DNA from: Diplosphaera chodatii
Taxonomy: Eukaryota; Chlorophyta; Trebouxiophyceae; Prasiolales; Stichococcaceae
NCBI GenBank assembly: GCA_032358165.1
Contig: JAALGY010000028.1
Coordinates: 1 to 64,000 of the forward strand
Length of the DNA stretch: 64,000 nucleotides
Reading direction: 5' to 3'
Both the position numbers and the translations under genes were made by a program. Each line of letters starts with the position of its first letter. Position 1 is the first letter of the stretch. The notes beneath the pieces were generated by a model. The model did no database searches and was not told the origin of the DNA. It worked only from the letters and a program-made list of their open reading frames with translations. Positions 50,393 through 61,263 of the stretch are shown here, one piece after another.

Positions 50393-53333
50393 TCAGAGCC
50401 GCCGCCGTCGCTGCTTCTCCCCCTGGGACTCCGCCACCTTCTTCTTGTAGTTCCGCACCATCTGCTGGTCCACCTCGCCATCCTTCAGCCGCGCGACGAC
50501 GGGGATGGCGATGTCGCCGCCGCGCACCGCCTGCGCGACGTCATGCCGGCCCTTCTCCTGCGACAGACAAGTTCCGTGTTCAGATGACTGTGTGTCGCTT
50601 CCGACACGCTGATGACTCGCGATCCGAACGTCAGCGCTGCCTCACGCAGTAGGGAAGCCTGCTGCTGAGGGCCCACACTACAGATACATCTGCGAAGGGA
50701 GAGCGTGAAACGGCCGGCGACAACCTGCGGGCCAGATGCCACACTCCTGCGCCAGGTTCATGGCTCACCAGCACGACCATCTGGTCGTAGAAGGCGGCCG
50801 ACACCATCGATCGCGTGCGCTTCAGCGGGTCGAACTGCGGGTGCATCGTCTGGTTGACGTAGTGCCTGCGCGGCAGCAGCAGCAACGCAGCTCAGACGCT
50901 CGCTCTGAGCAGCCACATACAGAATAGCTTTGCAGATGCTGTGGATTCATCCACCTGAGTCGTGCACAGATCTAGATCTAAATACCCTAGCGACAGGCAG
51001 TCATGCCGCGGCGGCCGTCGTGACGCCGCCAGCACACAGACATGGAGGCACACACTATGCGCACCCGTTGACGATGTCGGCGAACTGCTTGGCGTAGCCG
51101 ACCCAGGACTTGGGGTTGCCGTAGCCGCCGCCGTACAGCTCCTCCGTCCGCGTCCCCGGCCGCTCGATCTTGTCCACGTACTTGTAGTCGAACGGCTCCA
51201 CGTGGTCCTACAGGGTGGGGCCCAGACGCCGTCAGTGTGTGAACTTCATGGAGGGGTGCGGGCAGGAATTAGGTTTCAGGGTGCCTGATGCGGGGCCCCG
51301 GCACCGTCAGTGCGGTGGGGGCAAGGGCCCCGGGCGCTCGCGGCGCGCCACACTGGCACAGGGCGCCTGCAGCGTCCCAGCGGAAAGGCTGCACAACAAA
51401 GGTGTGGCCGGCGGAAGTGCCTGGATGCCGGTCTTGAAGGCGCACCATGCTGGTGGACGTGTCTTCACAGATGTAGACGCCCTTGGCCTTGAGCAGCGGC
51501 CACACCTCCTCGAAGGTGGTGATCTGCGGGGATGCGGGTGCCAGGCAGGGCGTGAGAGGGGAGCTCAGCAGGCAGGGGTGCTGGCTCATCGGACTGATGA
51601 GCACATCAGGAAGCGGGTTCCGAGGAACCTGGATGCACAGGTCAGGGTTGTGTTTGCAGTGCAAAACCCTAGAGACGCACCTGCTGGTTGACCTTGTGCC
51701 CGCCTGCAAGGGGCGAAATCACGGATCAGCTTGCCAGTCCAGCGATGAGTCAAGGGTCCGAGTCTCTTGCCAGAGACATGCCAACACTACGGCGCTCAGC
51801 CGCCCCCTGAACATGGCAAGTTTGACAACGGTGAAGCTGCTGGCTTGGGCGCACCATCGTCCAGGATGATGTCGAAGTAGATCTTCTCCTTCCGCATCTG
51901 CTTCCGGAACGCGCGCCACATGTGCCGGTCGCTCTGGTCCGCAATGAAGATGTTCACCCGCGGCGGGTCCTCAAACAGCTCCTGCGTGCAGTACAGGTGT
52001 TGGCGTCATGTGTGCTTCCCTGCCGCCAGTTGCATTCCCTCTGCTGAGCAGGTTGCGCGCGGCGCATTTACTGCAGGCTGCACGGTGCGCTAACATGGCG
52101 ATCCTGACATGGCGGCTCAGTCGTGGGCTTGCGCTGGATCCAGGCTGCATCAGGGCAGGGTGAACTAGGGGTCCTTGCTTGGCGCTCACCTTGCAGTAGG
52201 GGTTGATGTCCATGCCGTACATGGTCAGCCCCGTGCCGAAGTACTTCTGCCAGATGCCGATGCTGCCGCCCGACTGCAGGGTCGCACACAGCACAGTTCG
52301 AGTACTGGGAAATGGCCACAAACAGCGCGAGGTCGTCTGAGGCGGCCCAGGTGCGGCATGTGGTGAAGACATGTGGTGAAGACAGCGCCGCGGAACGTCG
52401 CAGACTGGGCGGATGAAAGCGGCTGCCTGCGGCTGGCATGACACCGCAACTGCGTGTGCCCGTGCCAGCGTGCGCACCTGGATGCCGATCTCCAGGAAGT
52501 TCACCTTCCGCCCGCGGAATCTTTGGAAGTACCTGCAGCCGCAGCATGTGGCGTTCAAGCCACAGGTGTTGCGCCTTGACACCAGATGTCATTGCTACGG
52601 CTGTCAGCATGCAGACTCTGTTGCACAGCATGGGCCAGCCAGCCGCACCTGTGATATACGTCGAAGTAAGGCGTCCTGCATGGCACACAGCACGGAGTGT
52701 CACCCTCACACAATGGCATGTAGAAGCATCGTTCAGCACTGCCGTGCCCTTTGAACAAGACGCGCTGCAGGGGGGCAGCAGCCTGCCGTATCGCGTGTGC
52801 AGTATTCCAGCAATGCTCAGCTATGATGCAGACACCTGCACAGCCCCTGACACCGCCAGCATGCAGCCTGCAGAGTCAGCGTGGGCAATTCGGGCGGGCC
52901 CACAAGCGTGCGGCTCACCACTTCCTGACGACCGGCCCCCTCTCGTGCGCCTGGAAGATGTCCCACAGCGGGTTGCCCTCCGGGTCCAGCACCCGCGGCG
53001 ACTCCCAGCTGCACTGCCCGCCGTCCTGCGTCTCCCGTGCCGCCGCCGCCGCCGCTATGGCCGCGCTGTAGCTGCTGGAGACGCCCGTCCACCGGCCCTG
53101 CTGCGGCTTCTGGCGCACTATGAACTGCGGGGCAGCGAGTGATCGGGTTCGGCGCTCCGTCACCGGCCCTGCTGACGCCATTCTGCCCAGACAGTGCCTC
53201 GGCCACAACTGGGCAGTCAGCAACACGGAGCTCGCAGCGCCTGCGGGATCGGGCAGTGCGTGCGGCCACTCACCACTGCTATGGCCATGAGCACGGCTCC
53301 GACGCACACGCCGCGCGCAAACTCCCGGTGCAT
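50393..53333 (-). CDS. Membrane-anchored MycE-type SAM-dependent methyltransferase
   Basis: Class I methyltransferase resembling the metal-dependent sugar O-methyltransferases MycE/TylE; the substrate is unknown. About 10 exons, roughly 340 aa. The first exon codes MHREFARGVCVGAVLMAIAV, a short N-terminal signal-anchor. A linker leads to PLWDIFQ, RKWTPYFDVYHR and YFQRFRGRKVNFLEIGIQ (SAM motif I). GGSIGIWQKYFGTGLTMYGM and DINPYCK follow, then RVNIFIADQSDRHMW, IYFDIILDDGGHKVNQQ (matching the metal-binding D-D-G-x-H of MycE), ITTFEEVWPLLKAKGVYI and CEDTSTS. The C-terminal part has YVDKIERPGTRTEELYGGG, YVNQTMHPQFDP, YDQMVVLEKGRHDV and a Lys/Arg-rich tail to TGA 50393. A signal-anchor plus sugar methyltransferase fold suggests a Golgi lumenal role in glycan methylation; that is inference. 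Confidence 0.82.
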
Positions 53334-54026
53334 GGCTGCCCGATCGGCCCCCGATGCAACCGGCAACCGCTGCGCTGACGCAAATCGCCCGTGCAATCCG
53401 CTGCCCAGGGGCAGCCTATGTGCTGTGCATCAGGTTGCGGGTCTCGGATTTGGCGCTCGCATCGGGACGCACCCGATCATCAAAAGTTTCAGTGGATCGG
53501 CGGGTGTCAGCCAGGGCGGGCCAATTCAAGACAGTTTGATTGGGCCGCTGCCCGATGCGCAAAGTACCCGCAGATGTATCTGACCTTGCGAGTGGCTAGG
53601 CACACCGGGCAATGTGCTGACGCTTCCGGGCGCAGCAGCCACACGCTGTTGCTTCAAGTGTGTGAAAGACCTACGGTCATGAGTCATCGGTGGTCACCGG
53701 CGGCGGGGGCGGCGGTCCCAGCACACAGCCTTGGCTTGTACTCAGACTCGCCGGCTAACTGGGGCACACTGCACTCCCAGTTAGCGGGGTAATCTATGTA
53801 CAGCCCAACGAGGGGCAGAGCAGTGAGACACAGGCAGAGTGGCGTGCCTAGCAAGCAGATTGGCTTGTGCTGTAACATTCTGAACCTGGGCCAGTCATGC
53901 TCAGATGGGACACCCAGCCGTGTCTGCAGCTCTGGACAGCAGTCAATAGAATGTCGCTTCCAGTAGTGCCTGTGGTGCCCACTTTTGATTCGCCCAACCA
54001 GCGGCGGCACTATGCTGCGCTCCACA
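53334..54026. other. Intergenic region with a strong hairpin, between two minus-strand genes
   Basis: About 690 bp between the TFIIH p34 stop and the methyltransferase start. It contains the inverted repeat at 53754-53785. No conserved coding sequence; short frames on both strands differ by shifts. Confidence 0.55.
53754..53785. repeat. Inverted repeat, 10-bp perfect stem, 12-nt loop
   Basis: GCTAACTGGG (53754-53763) pairs with CCCAGTTAGC (53776-53785). The element sits in the probable 3' UTR of the p34 gene or the promoter of the methyltransferase gene. It could be a transcribed stem or the remnant of a small inverted-repeat element. Confidence 0.75.
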
Positions 54027-56137
54027 TCAGCTCGTCGCAGCGAGCGGCCGCTTGACCGCACCGCCCTTCCGTGTGGCGAAAGCCGTGCCGCACGTGGTGC
54101 ACTCTGCTGCGCGCTGGCAGAAGACGCTGAGGCACACGCTGCACGCGTACCCGATGTCAACCTGCACACTCAGCAAAAGGTGCATTAGCCTGGCGACCAC
54201 ATTGGCAGCACGTCAGTGGTGAGTGATGAACCCGTCACCCGATGCGCCACTACACCGCTGCTGAGGCAGCTGTCCACTGTGAGCGTTTCGCAGCCCGCCG
54301 CATGGGATCAAGCAAGATGAATATGCAATGCAGCACCGACCGGGCGGCGGTGGCAGAAGCAGGAGGCGCGCAGGTCGACGGGCGCGCCCGCGGGCAGCGA
54401 CAGGAACTGCCGGTCGCCCGGCGCCGGCAGGAGCACCGCCAGCAGGTACTGCAGCAGCGCGGCGGGGCGGCCCGGCCGCAGGTACACCCCGCCGGTCAGG
54501 TGCGCCGCCTGAAGGGTGGCAGGAGGTCGGTGAGCAAGCATGTTGAGCATGTGCAAGCGGCGGCGGCGGCGGCGGCGGGAGAGCACGGCGCAGGAGCTGC
54601 AGCATGCCGCCTGCTCGCCTGCTGCAGGAAGGCCGAGTGCCCGGCGCCCAGCACGCAAGCATCGACCACCACCCCGCAGTGCTGCGCCGAGAACGCGGCG
54701 TTCATGGACGCCTGCGGGGGCATTTAAACGGCGTCAGACCCCTGGGCGACCGGCAGCCCGGCAGGAAATCGCATGCCAGCGTGTCCTACATAACATGCCG
54801 GCAGTGAGCTCAGCGGCGGTCACTCTCATGCATGCGAGCATGTTCGTGCACAGGCGGCACTTGCCCACTGGATACACGTCGCCGCAGCAGGCTGAACCCT
54901 GAAGCCACAGCACGCGCAATGCCTCTGCATGCTCCAGGCGCCAAGGCGCCGCTGCTGCGCACTCCAGCAGCCCTATCCCTGCTCCCATGACCCTGCCTCT
55001 TAAACCCTGCCCGCTCACCAGGTACTGCGGCGGCGCGTCCGGCGCGGCCTTCAGGCACAGCAGCCGCGGCGGCGGCGGCGCCCGCCCGCTCCCGCTGTGC
55101 TGCAGGGCGCCTGCCGCGCCGCGGCCGGCCTTGCGCAGCAGGCACAGCGCGCGCGCCGTGGCCGCCGACCACGCCGCCTCGCCGGCTGTGCTGTGTTCTG
55201 GGGGAAGCAGGCTCAGGGTTCAGGCAATGGCTTCAGTCAGCCCATCAGGAGTGGTCTGACCCATGTGCTTGGGCGTACAGACAAGCGGCAGTGTGGTACA
55301 TGACAGGCTGCTGCAGTTCTGCTTCTGAGCAGCGTGCTGATACCGAGACGCAGTAGCTGAGCGCTAATGAGTGCATACTGCATGCATCAGAGCTTGCATA
55401 TGACACACAGGCATGCTGGTCGTCGTCAGTACCCACCTTCGCTGCTGTCGAGCGCAGCCAGCTCCTGCATCCCCGACAGCACGGCGGACGCCGCCGTGCC
55501 GCTGCCCCCATCGCGGCCCAGGACCGCTTCGAGCGACGGCGACACCCACAGCAGGCGGCTGCAAGTGGAGGGTAGAAAATCCTCAGACATGCATCTGGCA
55601 CCTTGCCCAGACGTTCAGTTGAATGTCTGGGGTTTCGGGTCGAATGTGACCCGACAAGGGTGCAGGGTCTGCAACTTCACAAGCTGTCTTCTGCATCAGC
55701 AGGGAGAACACTTCAGGGTGCACCTGGCGCCTGGGCCCACGCCCCACACCGCCAGCTCGTTGCTCTCGCTCTGCAGCAGGTACGCGTTGACAAAGGCCAG
55801 CACCTGCAACAGCGGCATGGTCACAGGATTCAGGGGTCGGCGGCCTCTTCGCAGTGCGCTGGACCGCATCGCTTGCACACCAAGCCCTAGGCGCACACCA
55901 GCCGCACATCTGCAGACGAAACACAGTGGCATGTGGCGCATCGTTTGTCACGTCGACGCCAATGGTCCCGACTGCATGACCACAATGTTGGCGTGGAAAC
56001 GTGCAAGGTACCTGCTGCACATACGCCAGGGCGCTCAGCGGCTGCACGCCGGGCACAGGCGCATGGTGCAGCGCCGCCCACCCCGCAGGACTTGCGTCCA
56101 GCAGCAGCGCCAGGCTGCGGACGTCGCCTGCCGGCAT
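54027..56137 (-). CDS. TFIIH subunit p34 (Tfb4/GTF2H3)
   Basis: Core subunit of TFIIH in RNA polymerase II initiation and nucleotide excision repair, nuclear. It has a von Willebrand A-like fold followed by a C4 zinc finger. The ATG at 56137 begins MPAGDVRSLALLLDASPAGW, the VWA first strand. Then come PLSALAYVQQ, VLAFVNAYLLQSESNELAVW, a block with LLWVSPSLEAVLGRDG, a block ending RLLCLKAAPDAPPQYL, and MNAAFSAQHCGVVVDAC. GHSAFLQQ joins AAHLTGGVYLRPGRPAALLQ, a highly conserved p34 segment. The end is RASCFCHRRP, VDIGYACSVCLSVFC and CTTCGTAF, which make up the zinc-finger cysteines, with TGA at 54027. The intron 54618-54509 appears to use a GC donor. About eight exons. Confidence 0.92.
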
Positions 56138-57033
56138 CACCGCACCACAGTGCTGCAGAGCTCGCCCTGTTATGGCGGTTGAAGGCGTGCGCAGTGTCCC
56201 TATGAGGTGTGCAGACCTGAGCTTGCACATCACCTGACGCCATGCCCCGGCTTTGGATGTGGAAAGGTCGCCAGGGACGACCGGAAGGTGGCTCAAATCC
56301 GATGCTCTTCCTCAGTCAGTCCAGGACCGTGCTATGCCACAGCGAGCCAAGCTGCCAGTGGCGAGTGTCGCCGTGCTGCTGAACTGGCGCCGATGTGACT
56401 AGTAGCAGGGTCAGTGCGGTCGCTGCGCTCAAGTGTTCAGTATCCCTTTCAACTTCGCATTGACAGAGAGCATACTACAGGTTCCCGGCAGTTGGTGCAA
56501 GTCGCAATATGCAACGTCGCAAGACAAGAGCCAGCATGTCACATGCTTGCCACATCGCGCTGATGTGCCATTCACACAATTTACAAGTGCAGGGCCGGCC
56601 CGCCTGTTCGCTTAGTGCGCTGCTCTATTATCCTGCACATTACATCCAGCAAAGCAGTCATGCAGTATCAGTGGCACACGCTGAGCGTGGCAACAGCTTA
56701 CGAAGCTGCGCCACGACGCGCATGTCATCTTGCCAAACAGCTTCTGCTGCGGCAAGTTTCTGCAGTGGCAGACGTGCGCAAGGGCTTACGCCCTTCTCAG
56801 CGTGCAGCAAGCCGGTCCTGCCTCAGCGTCTAAACTTGCGCGTGGTTGCCGCACAGTGCTCCCGTGGCGCCGGCAGCGCGCTCACTTTAGCCTCGCATAG
56901 CTGTTGATAGGTGCTTGCAGCCCGCGGCTCTGAGTTTCCAGCAACAAGCAGATCTGGGCTGCGATGGGGCGGCGGCAGTGAGGGACCAGGGTACCTGCGC
57001 TTCCTGCATTGCCCGCGTGTCCGAGGCCGGCGC
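56138..57033. other. Divergent region between TFIIH p34 and DCD-domain genes
   Basis: About 900 bp containing both promoters. The plus-strand frame just upstream of 57034 is open for some 40 codons without an ATG, so an upstream exon of the DCD gene cannot be excluded. Nothing else recognised. Confidence 0.5.
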
Positions 57034-58499
57034 ATGGCGGGCTGGCACACGGTGAACGGCAGCGGAAGCTTCGCTTGGCACGGCCACGATGACCACTACG
57101 CCGAGCAGACGGAGTGGGACGCTTGGCCAGGAGGCGGCGCTGGGTTCCCTGACGATGCCATCGTGCAGCCGTGGGGCGACCGCTTTGGCGGCTTCATCTT
57201 TGGGTGCCACCATCCGTTCTGCATCTGTAGTTGACCACAAACGCCCTTCACTGTACTTGTGGATGTGCATTGCTGGATTTTGTGCTCCCGCATCAGTCAG
57301 CACTGCACAGGCGATAGGCATCTAGCTTGCGTGTCAATCAAGCTGCGCTGCAATCGTTCAAGACCCAAACTTCACGAACCCTGCATCCGCCCAAGTGTGC
57401 CAGGAAGACGTATAAGGTCGCCGATCTGCAGGTGTGCGCGGCACACGGAGGAGGAGTGCATACAGGGTGGCCTTTTCGGGCTGCCGGACACCCTGGCCCA
57501 GGCCGAGCGGGAAGCGATCGAGGCGCTCGCTCCAGGGCTGCCCGTCTTCCTGTTCAACTTCCAGACGCGGGTCAGCGCGCTTCAGCAGCGCACTTCAGCA
57601 CCCTTGCAGTTGGCAGCCGACGTGGCGTAGTGGTTGTGAGACAGCGGCACAGCAGGTGTCCAGCTGTGAAAAACGGCCCCATGGCTTCACCCGCAGATGA
57701 TGCATGGGGTGTTCGAAGCGACAACAAGGTGCAGCTTCAACCTGGAGCCTGAGGCGTTTCGACGCCACGGCGGCAGCCGCGGGACCTCGCCGTACCCCTG
57801 GCAGGTGTGCAGTCGGCACAGGCTCAGGGTGACCGTGGCTTTTACGTCGGGCAACCCCCTCTGCGCTTTGATCGTATCCTGGATCTGCACCCGCAAGCGG
57901 CGGCGCAGGGCTGGGCGCGCTGCACAGGCGTCGGGCATTGCCCCAGGCACGCCCGCCGCTCAGCAAGCACCAGGCCGCCTCAGCTACTCCTGCCATACGT
58001 TGACAAGTAGCGACCCGTGCTGCAGGTGGGCGTGGCGAGGGTGCAGGCGTGCCCACCCTTGAGCGAGGAGGAGGCCTTCCCGGTGCTCGCACCCAACTAC
58101 CTGGGCGGCGGCAGCAACAAGTTCCGGCTCAGCCTCACGCAGCAGCAGGTGCCGCTGCCTCGCGACGCATGCCGCGACAGGCCTGGCTCATGCGACACGG
58201 CTGCAGCGTTTCGGAGCCGGCCCCAGCGACCCTTGCGTAGCCCAGCTTGCTGTGCTTTGCCCGTCGCATGCAGCATTCTGGTGCATCTGCGGTCCCTACG
58301 GCCTTCTGGTCCGCTTTGGTGTTCACGCATGATCAGTGTGGTCGGGATGCCTCATCGTGCAGGTGCACGCTCTGCTGGAGCTGTTCGATGAGGCTGCAGC
58401 GGCTGCTGTGGCCGCTGCTGCGGGAGCCGCAGGGGATGCGGGTGAGTTCGGCGCCACAGCTGCCCTGCAGCAGCCACCTCGCAAGCGGCCGCGCTCAGG
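57034..58499 (+). CDS. DCD (development and cell death) domain protein, N-terminal part
   Basis: Plant/algal DCD-domain protein; the domain is linked to stress and cell-death responses in plants and its molecular activity is not known. Exon 1 (ATG 57034) codes a Trp/His/Gly-rich lead-in and the first DCD strand DRFGGFIFG. It joins across the intron 57199-57431 to CARHTEEECIQGGLFGLP, fitting the family pattern GGFIFxC-x-T-x-x-EC-x(4)-LFGLP. The rest follows in order: GLPVFLFNFQTR, MMHGVFEATTRCSFNLEPEAF, VGVARVQACPPLSEEEAF, and KFRLSLTQQQ with VHALLELFDEA. An Ala-rich helix and a basic nuclear-localisation-like PPRKRPRS end the exon at 58499. A small exon reading GSQRSPNSRPR (about 58718-58748) is a likely continuation, and the gene probably extends through the low-complexity region to 61261. 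Confidence 0.86.
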
Positions 58500-59459
58500 T
58501 ACAGTCAGCTGACGGTGCGTGCCATCTTTGCACGCTGCTGTGCTGCCTCGGCCACTGGTGAGGCCAGCAGTGGGTGCAGCCTGCACATCATCGCCTGTTC
58601 TGCTCCAGCGCATCACATGCCAGCATGAGTCAGACTGGAAGCACGGGCAACACCAGGTGGCAGTGGGGATGCTGACGCTGGGCAAGCGCCAAAGCGACTG
58701 GGCCATCCGCATTACAGGCTCCCAGCGCAGCCCCAACAGCAGGCCGAGGTGCGCGTCATCGCTTCAAGTTGCACTGGTCAGTCGTGTGGAGTGAGCCACT
58801 GCCATGCGGCCGCAGCAGACTGGAAGACACTGAAGAGCTGCTCCGTCTGCGTTCCTGATGTGCATCACTACTTCGGCTGACATGGTACAGCATCGACTGC
58901 ACCCGGTTTTCAACTGGTTGGGAAGAACCAACGCTTCTTTGCTTATATCACTGCGCTCCGGAGTGGCTGCAGGAGATTGTCCTGATGCAGACGCCTGTGC
59001 AGCGGCCGCCACAGCGCAGCAGCCCTGTAGCAGGAGCGGCGCCAGCAGCAGCAACGCCGCAGCGCGCCAGCCCCCTGGGCCCTCCGGGCGCGCCAGCAGG
59101 GCGGCCGCAGCGGCAGCAGGCCCCGCGGCAAGCAGGCAGCGGCAACGGGGCAGCCGCCTCGCAGAGGCAACCAGCAGCAGCGGGCAATGGTGCTCGGGCG
59201 CAGGCGGCAGCTGTTGGCGGACAGGCAGCTGCGCCGAAGTCAGGCGGCATGTCTTCACGCAAGGGGCACGATGCGGCGGCAAGTGGCGCGGGTCTGACGA
59301 CAGCGGTGCTGAGGTGCTGCGAGCGCCCTTGTTCTTCACAGCCGCTGCCCCGGCAGTGGCAGCAGCCAGCAGCTGCAGTACCACAGCCCTTGTTGCCTTG
59401 CTTCAACCATTGACCATGGCCATCTGACGGCTGCCGCCAAGCGCATGCTCCACCAAGCC

Positions 59460-61261
59460 CCCAGACCGATTCTGCCGCTGCTGGCTTGGGGCCGTCAGTG
59501 GTGTATGCAAACCCTGAAGACTGGACTGCTCGCAGGCGCCTGCCCGGCGCCGCGACGGTGTCCGGCATCCTGGCGGCGCTGCCGGCCTGGGGCGTGGACC
59601 CGGGCGCGGTGGACTTTGCGCACGGCTGCGCGCTGCCCCCCGGCAGCGGCTCGCGCTGCCTGGTTTTAAATTTCACCAGGTGCGAGTCCTGGTCATCACA
59701 TCAGGGACGGGAGCAGAGTTGTTGACCGTCTTCCAGCATGTCGGGGTTCCAGCCCTCAGGCGACCGCTTCCTGCTGCCTGGGTTGTGGCTGCAGCGCGGC
59801 GCAGCTGGCGGCGCTGCGGGCGGCGGCGCACGGGCAGCCGTGGGCGCGGCTGCTGCCCCGGGGCGGGGCGGGGGCCCCGGCGGCGCCCCAGGGTGGGGCG
59901 GCGGCGGCGGTCGACTTCCACGACATCCAGGGCCGCGCAGCGCTGGAGGTGCCACCATGGCCAGCGTGTCGAATTGCAATTCCCAGCAGGGTTATCTTTC
60001 TTTTTTGAACCATGGCTTCGGGGTGTTGAGGGTGTGGGCTGTGCGTCGCAAGGCACGGCACGGCGCAAAGGCCAAGCGCCTGCCGGCCGTGGCGGCGTGC
60101 GGCCACCTGCGGCTGCCGTTCGCCATGCCGCTGTTCTTTGCCGTACCCGCAGCGCCTCGCGCCCAGGGTTCAGCAGCAACCTCTGCTCCAGCAGCAGCAG
60201 CAGTAGCAGCAGCGCCGTCGTCGGCAACAGCACTGCCAGCATCGTCAGCAGCAGCAGCAGCGTCAGCAGCACCAGTGTCAGCACCAGGCCTGCGCGGAAA
60301 ACTCCATCCAGCTCCCAAACCCATAGCGGCAAAGGCGGGCGCGTCTGGGTTCAGCGCCGGGGGAGCTAATACCCTGATGGCGGCGCCAAAGCCGGCCCAG
60401 CAGCAGCAGCAGGAGCAGCAGCAGGCTGGAACGCCAGGTCCCACAGCAGGCGCTCCCGCGCAAGCAGATCCGGCGGAACAGCGGCGCGGTCCAGCGTCAG
60501 AGCGCAACACCCCTGCCGCAGGCAGATCAGCTCTTTCAACGGCGGGTCCTGCTGCCGCGTCGGGAGCGGGGCCCGGGGGAGCTGCCGGTGCGTCGGTCGG
60601 CTCTCCTGCGCAGCCCCGGCCAGCCAGGTCGGAAGGGGTCGACCTGCAGCCTGTTGCGAAGGCTGGTGCGCCAGCGGCAGGCCAGCAGGCCGCGGGGTCG
60701 GTGTTGGCAGCGGGCCCCGCTGCTGAGGAGCCTGCCCAGACGCAGCCGGCAACCGCTGCAGCAGCAGCGGCGGCAACCCCTGCCGTCGCCCCGATGGCAG
60801 CGAGACCGCCTGCAGAGGCGGCGCCGGCTGCGGTGCAGGGAGGTGCTCCTGCCGCCGCCGCTGCAGGGGGGCCTCGACATGTGGCAGAACAGCCCCGCAC
60901 GGCTGCCAAAGCTGCCCGGCTGCCAAGCCCTGCTGCCGCAGGCTCGGGGGCAGCAGTGGCAGCAGAGGCGTCAGGCGACAGCAGCACCGCAGGCCCTGCC
61001 GCGGCACGAGCGGAACAGCCGCCAGCATGGCATCGGTCGGGCGGCGCGGCTGCTCCAGGGCCGCCTGCAACCACGGATGCACCCCTGCAGCAGCCGGTCA
61101 GCAGGGGCGCAGGCCCCCAGGTGCAGACAGGCGAGGCAGTTGATGCCGCTGCAGGGAGGCCTGCAGCAAGCAGCGAGGCGGCAGACCAGGATCCCGCCAG
61201 CCCGGCATACGCCTTTGGCAGCGACTTCGTGGAGCTGCCCGAGTCGCCAGTGGCACGCTGA
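59460..61261 (+). CDS. Ala/Pro/Gln-rich low-complexity coding region, probable 3' part of the DCD gene
   Basis: No start codon could be assigned. An exon around 59475-59680 codes SVVYANPEDWTARRRLP, GILAALPAWGVDPGAVDF and CLVLNFT. It joins in phase to an exon ending at 59949 (AAQLAALRAAAHGQPWARL ... VDFHDIQGRAALE). The last exon, perhaps from 60167, is a very long Ala/Pro/Gln/Gly-rich frame ending FGSDFVELPESPVAR and TGA at 61261. TGTAA lies at 61322. The extreme composition leaves several other frames open, so frame choice rests on splice phases and the non-repetitive ends. The compact block before the tail might be a small fold, but I do not recognise it. The intervening 58750-59460 holds more Pro/Gln-rich open sequence that I could not phase. 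Confidence 0.4.
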
Positions 61262-61263
61262 CC

